Positions 63,929 through 64,000 of a DNA stretch of 64,000 nucleotides are shown here, one piece after another (positions within the stretch are counted from its first letter, which is position 1; every line of letters starts with the position of its first letter). The translations under genes and the position numbers were made by a program. The notes under the pieces were generated by a model that worked only from the letters and a program-made list of their open reading frames with translations, was not told where the DNA came from and did no database searches. Source of the DNA: Candidatus Sodalis endolongispinus (GTDB lineage Bacteria; Pseudomonadota; Gammaproteobacteria; Enterobacterales; Enterobacteriaceae); NCBI RefSeq assembly GCF_018777395.1, contig NZ_JAFJYC010000004.1, forward strand, positions 1 to 64,000, in the 5' to 3' direction.

Positions 63929-64000
63929 CTCTCCCTGCTAACTCTTTTCCACGCCGCCTGGCGCTGCCTCCGCGCGCCATCAGCGATATCGTGCCGCAGC

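Overview
The window is about 64 kb of a GC-rich enterobacterial chromosome with many fresh pseudogenes. Gene content, E. coli-like order and the pattern of decay point to a Sodalis-type insect symbiont, most likely Sodalis glossinidius or a close relative. That attribution comes from recognising protein families and gene order, not from a database search. I see no rRNA, tRNA, insertion sequence, prophage or CRISPR array.

Positions 1-43100 follow the E. coli 24-25 min region: rne (cut by the left edge) < > rluC, yceF <, then the lipid operon yceD-rpmF-plsX-fabH-fabD-fabG-acpP-fabF, then pabC*-mltG-tmk-holB-ycfH, ptsG*, hinT-ycfL-lpoB-thiK, ycfP, ndh*, ycfJ, mfd <, lolCDE, cobB, pepT, roxA <, phoPQ <, purB <, hflD* <, mnmA <, nudJ* <, rluE* < (* = broken, < = minus strand). 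nagZ is missing between thiK and ycfP, where a 42-bp tandem repeat array and a DMT-family transporter sit instead. nagK is missing between lolE and cobB. The essential genes for fatty acid synthesis, DNA replication, lipoprotein export and ribosome function look intact. Damage falls on ptsG, ndh, pabC, nudJ, hflD and rluE.

Positions 43100-57000 are an accessory, strongly decayed block. It holds a GhoT/OrtT-like membrane toxin relic, an MscS-family channel and a low-GC pair of genes homologous to the PirA/PirB binary insecticidal toxin, with pirB split by one extra base. It also holds a DUF4385 gene, a broken MHS-type transporter, an isonitrile-hydratase-like gene, a broken 2-hydroxyacid dehydrogenase, an acetyltransferase, a broken proline iminopeptidase, a broken FAD monooxygenase and an unrecognised 362-residue protein with a long Pro/Ala/Ser-rich N-terminus.

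Positions 57300-64000 carry argG, a truncated IclR regulator and the Mn/Fe importer operon sitABCD. The importer operon is divergent from mntR, with a good MntR operator between them; sitA and sitB each carry one extra base.

Two themes cross the window. First, most broken genes are exactly one or two bases too long, often at short homopolymers, and become normal family length once that is corrected. Second, the spacers hold at least six unrelated short tandem repeat arrays (10, 32, 38, 42, 70 and 92 bp periods).
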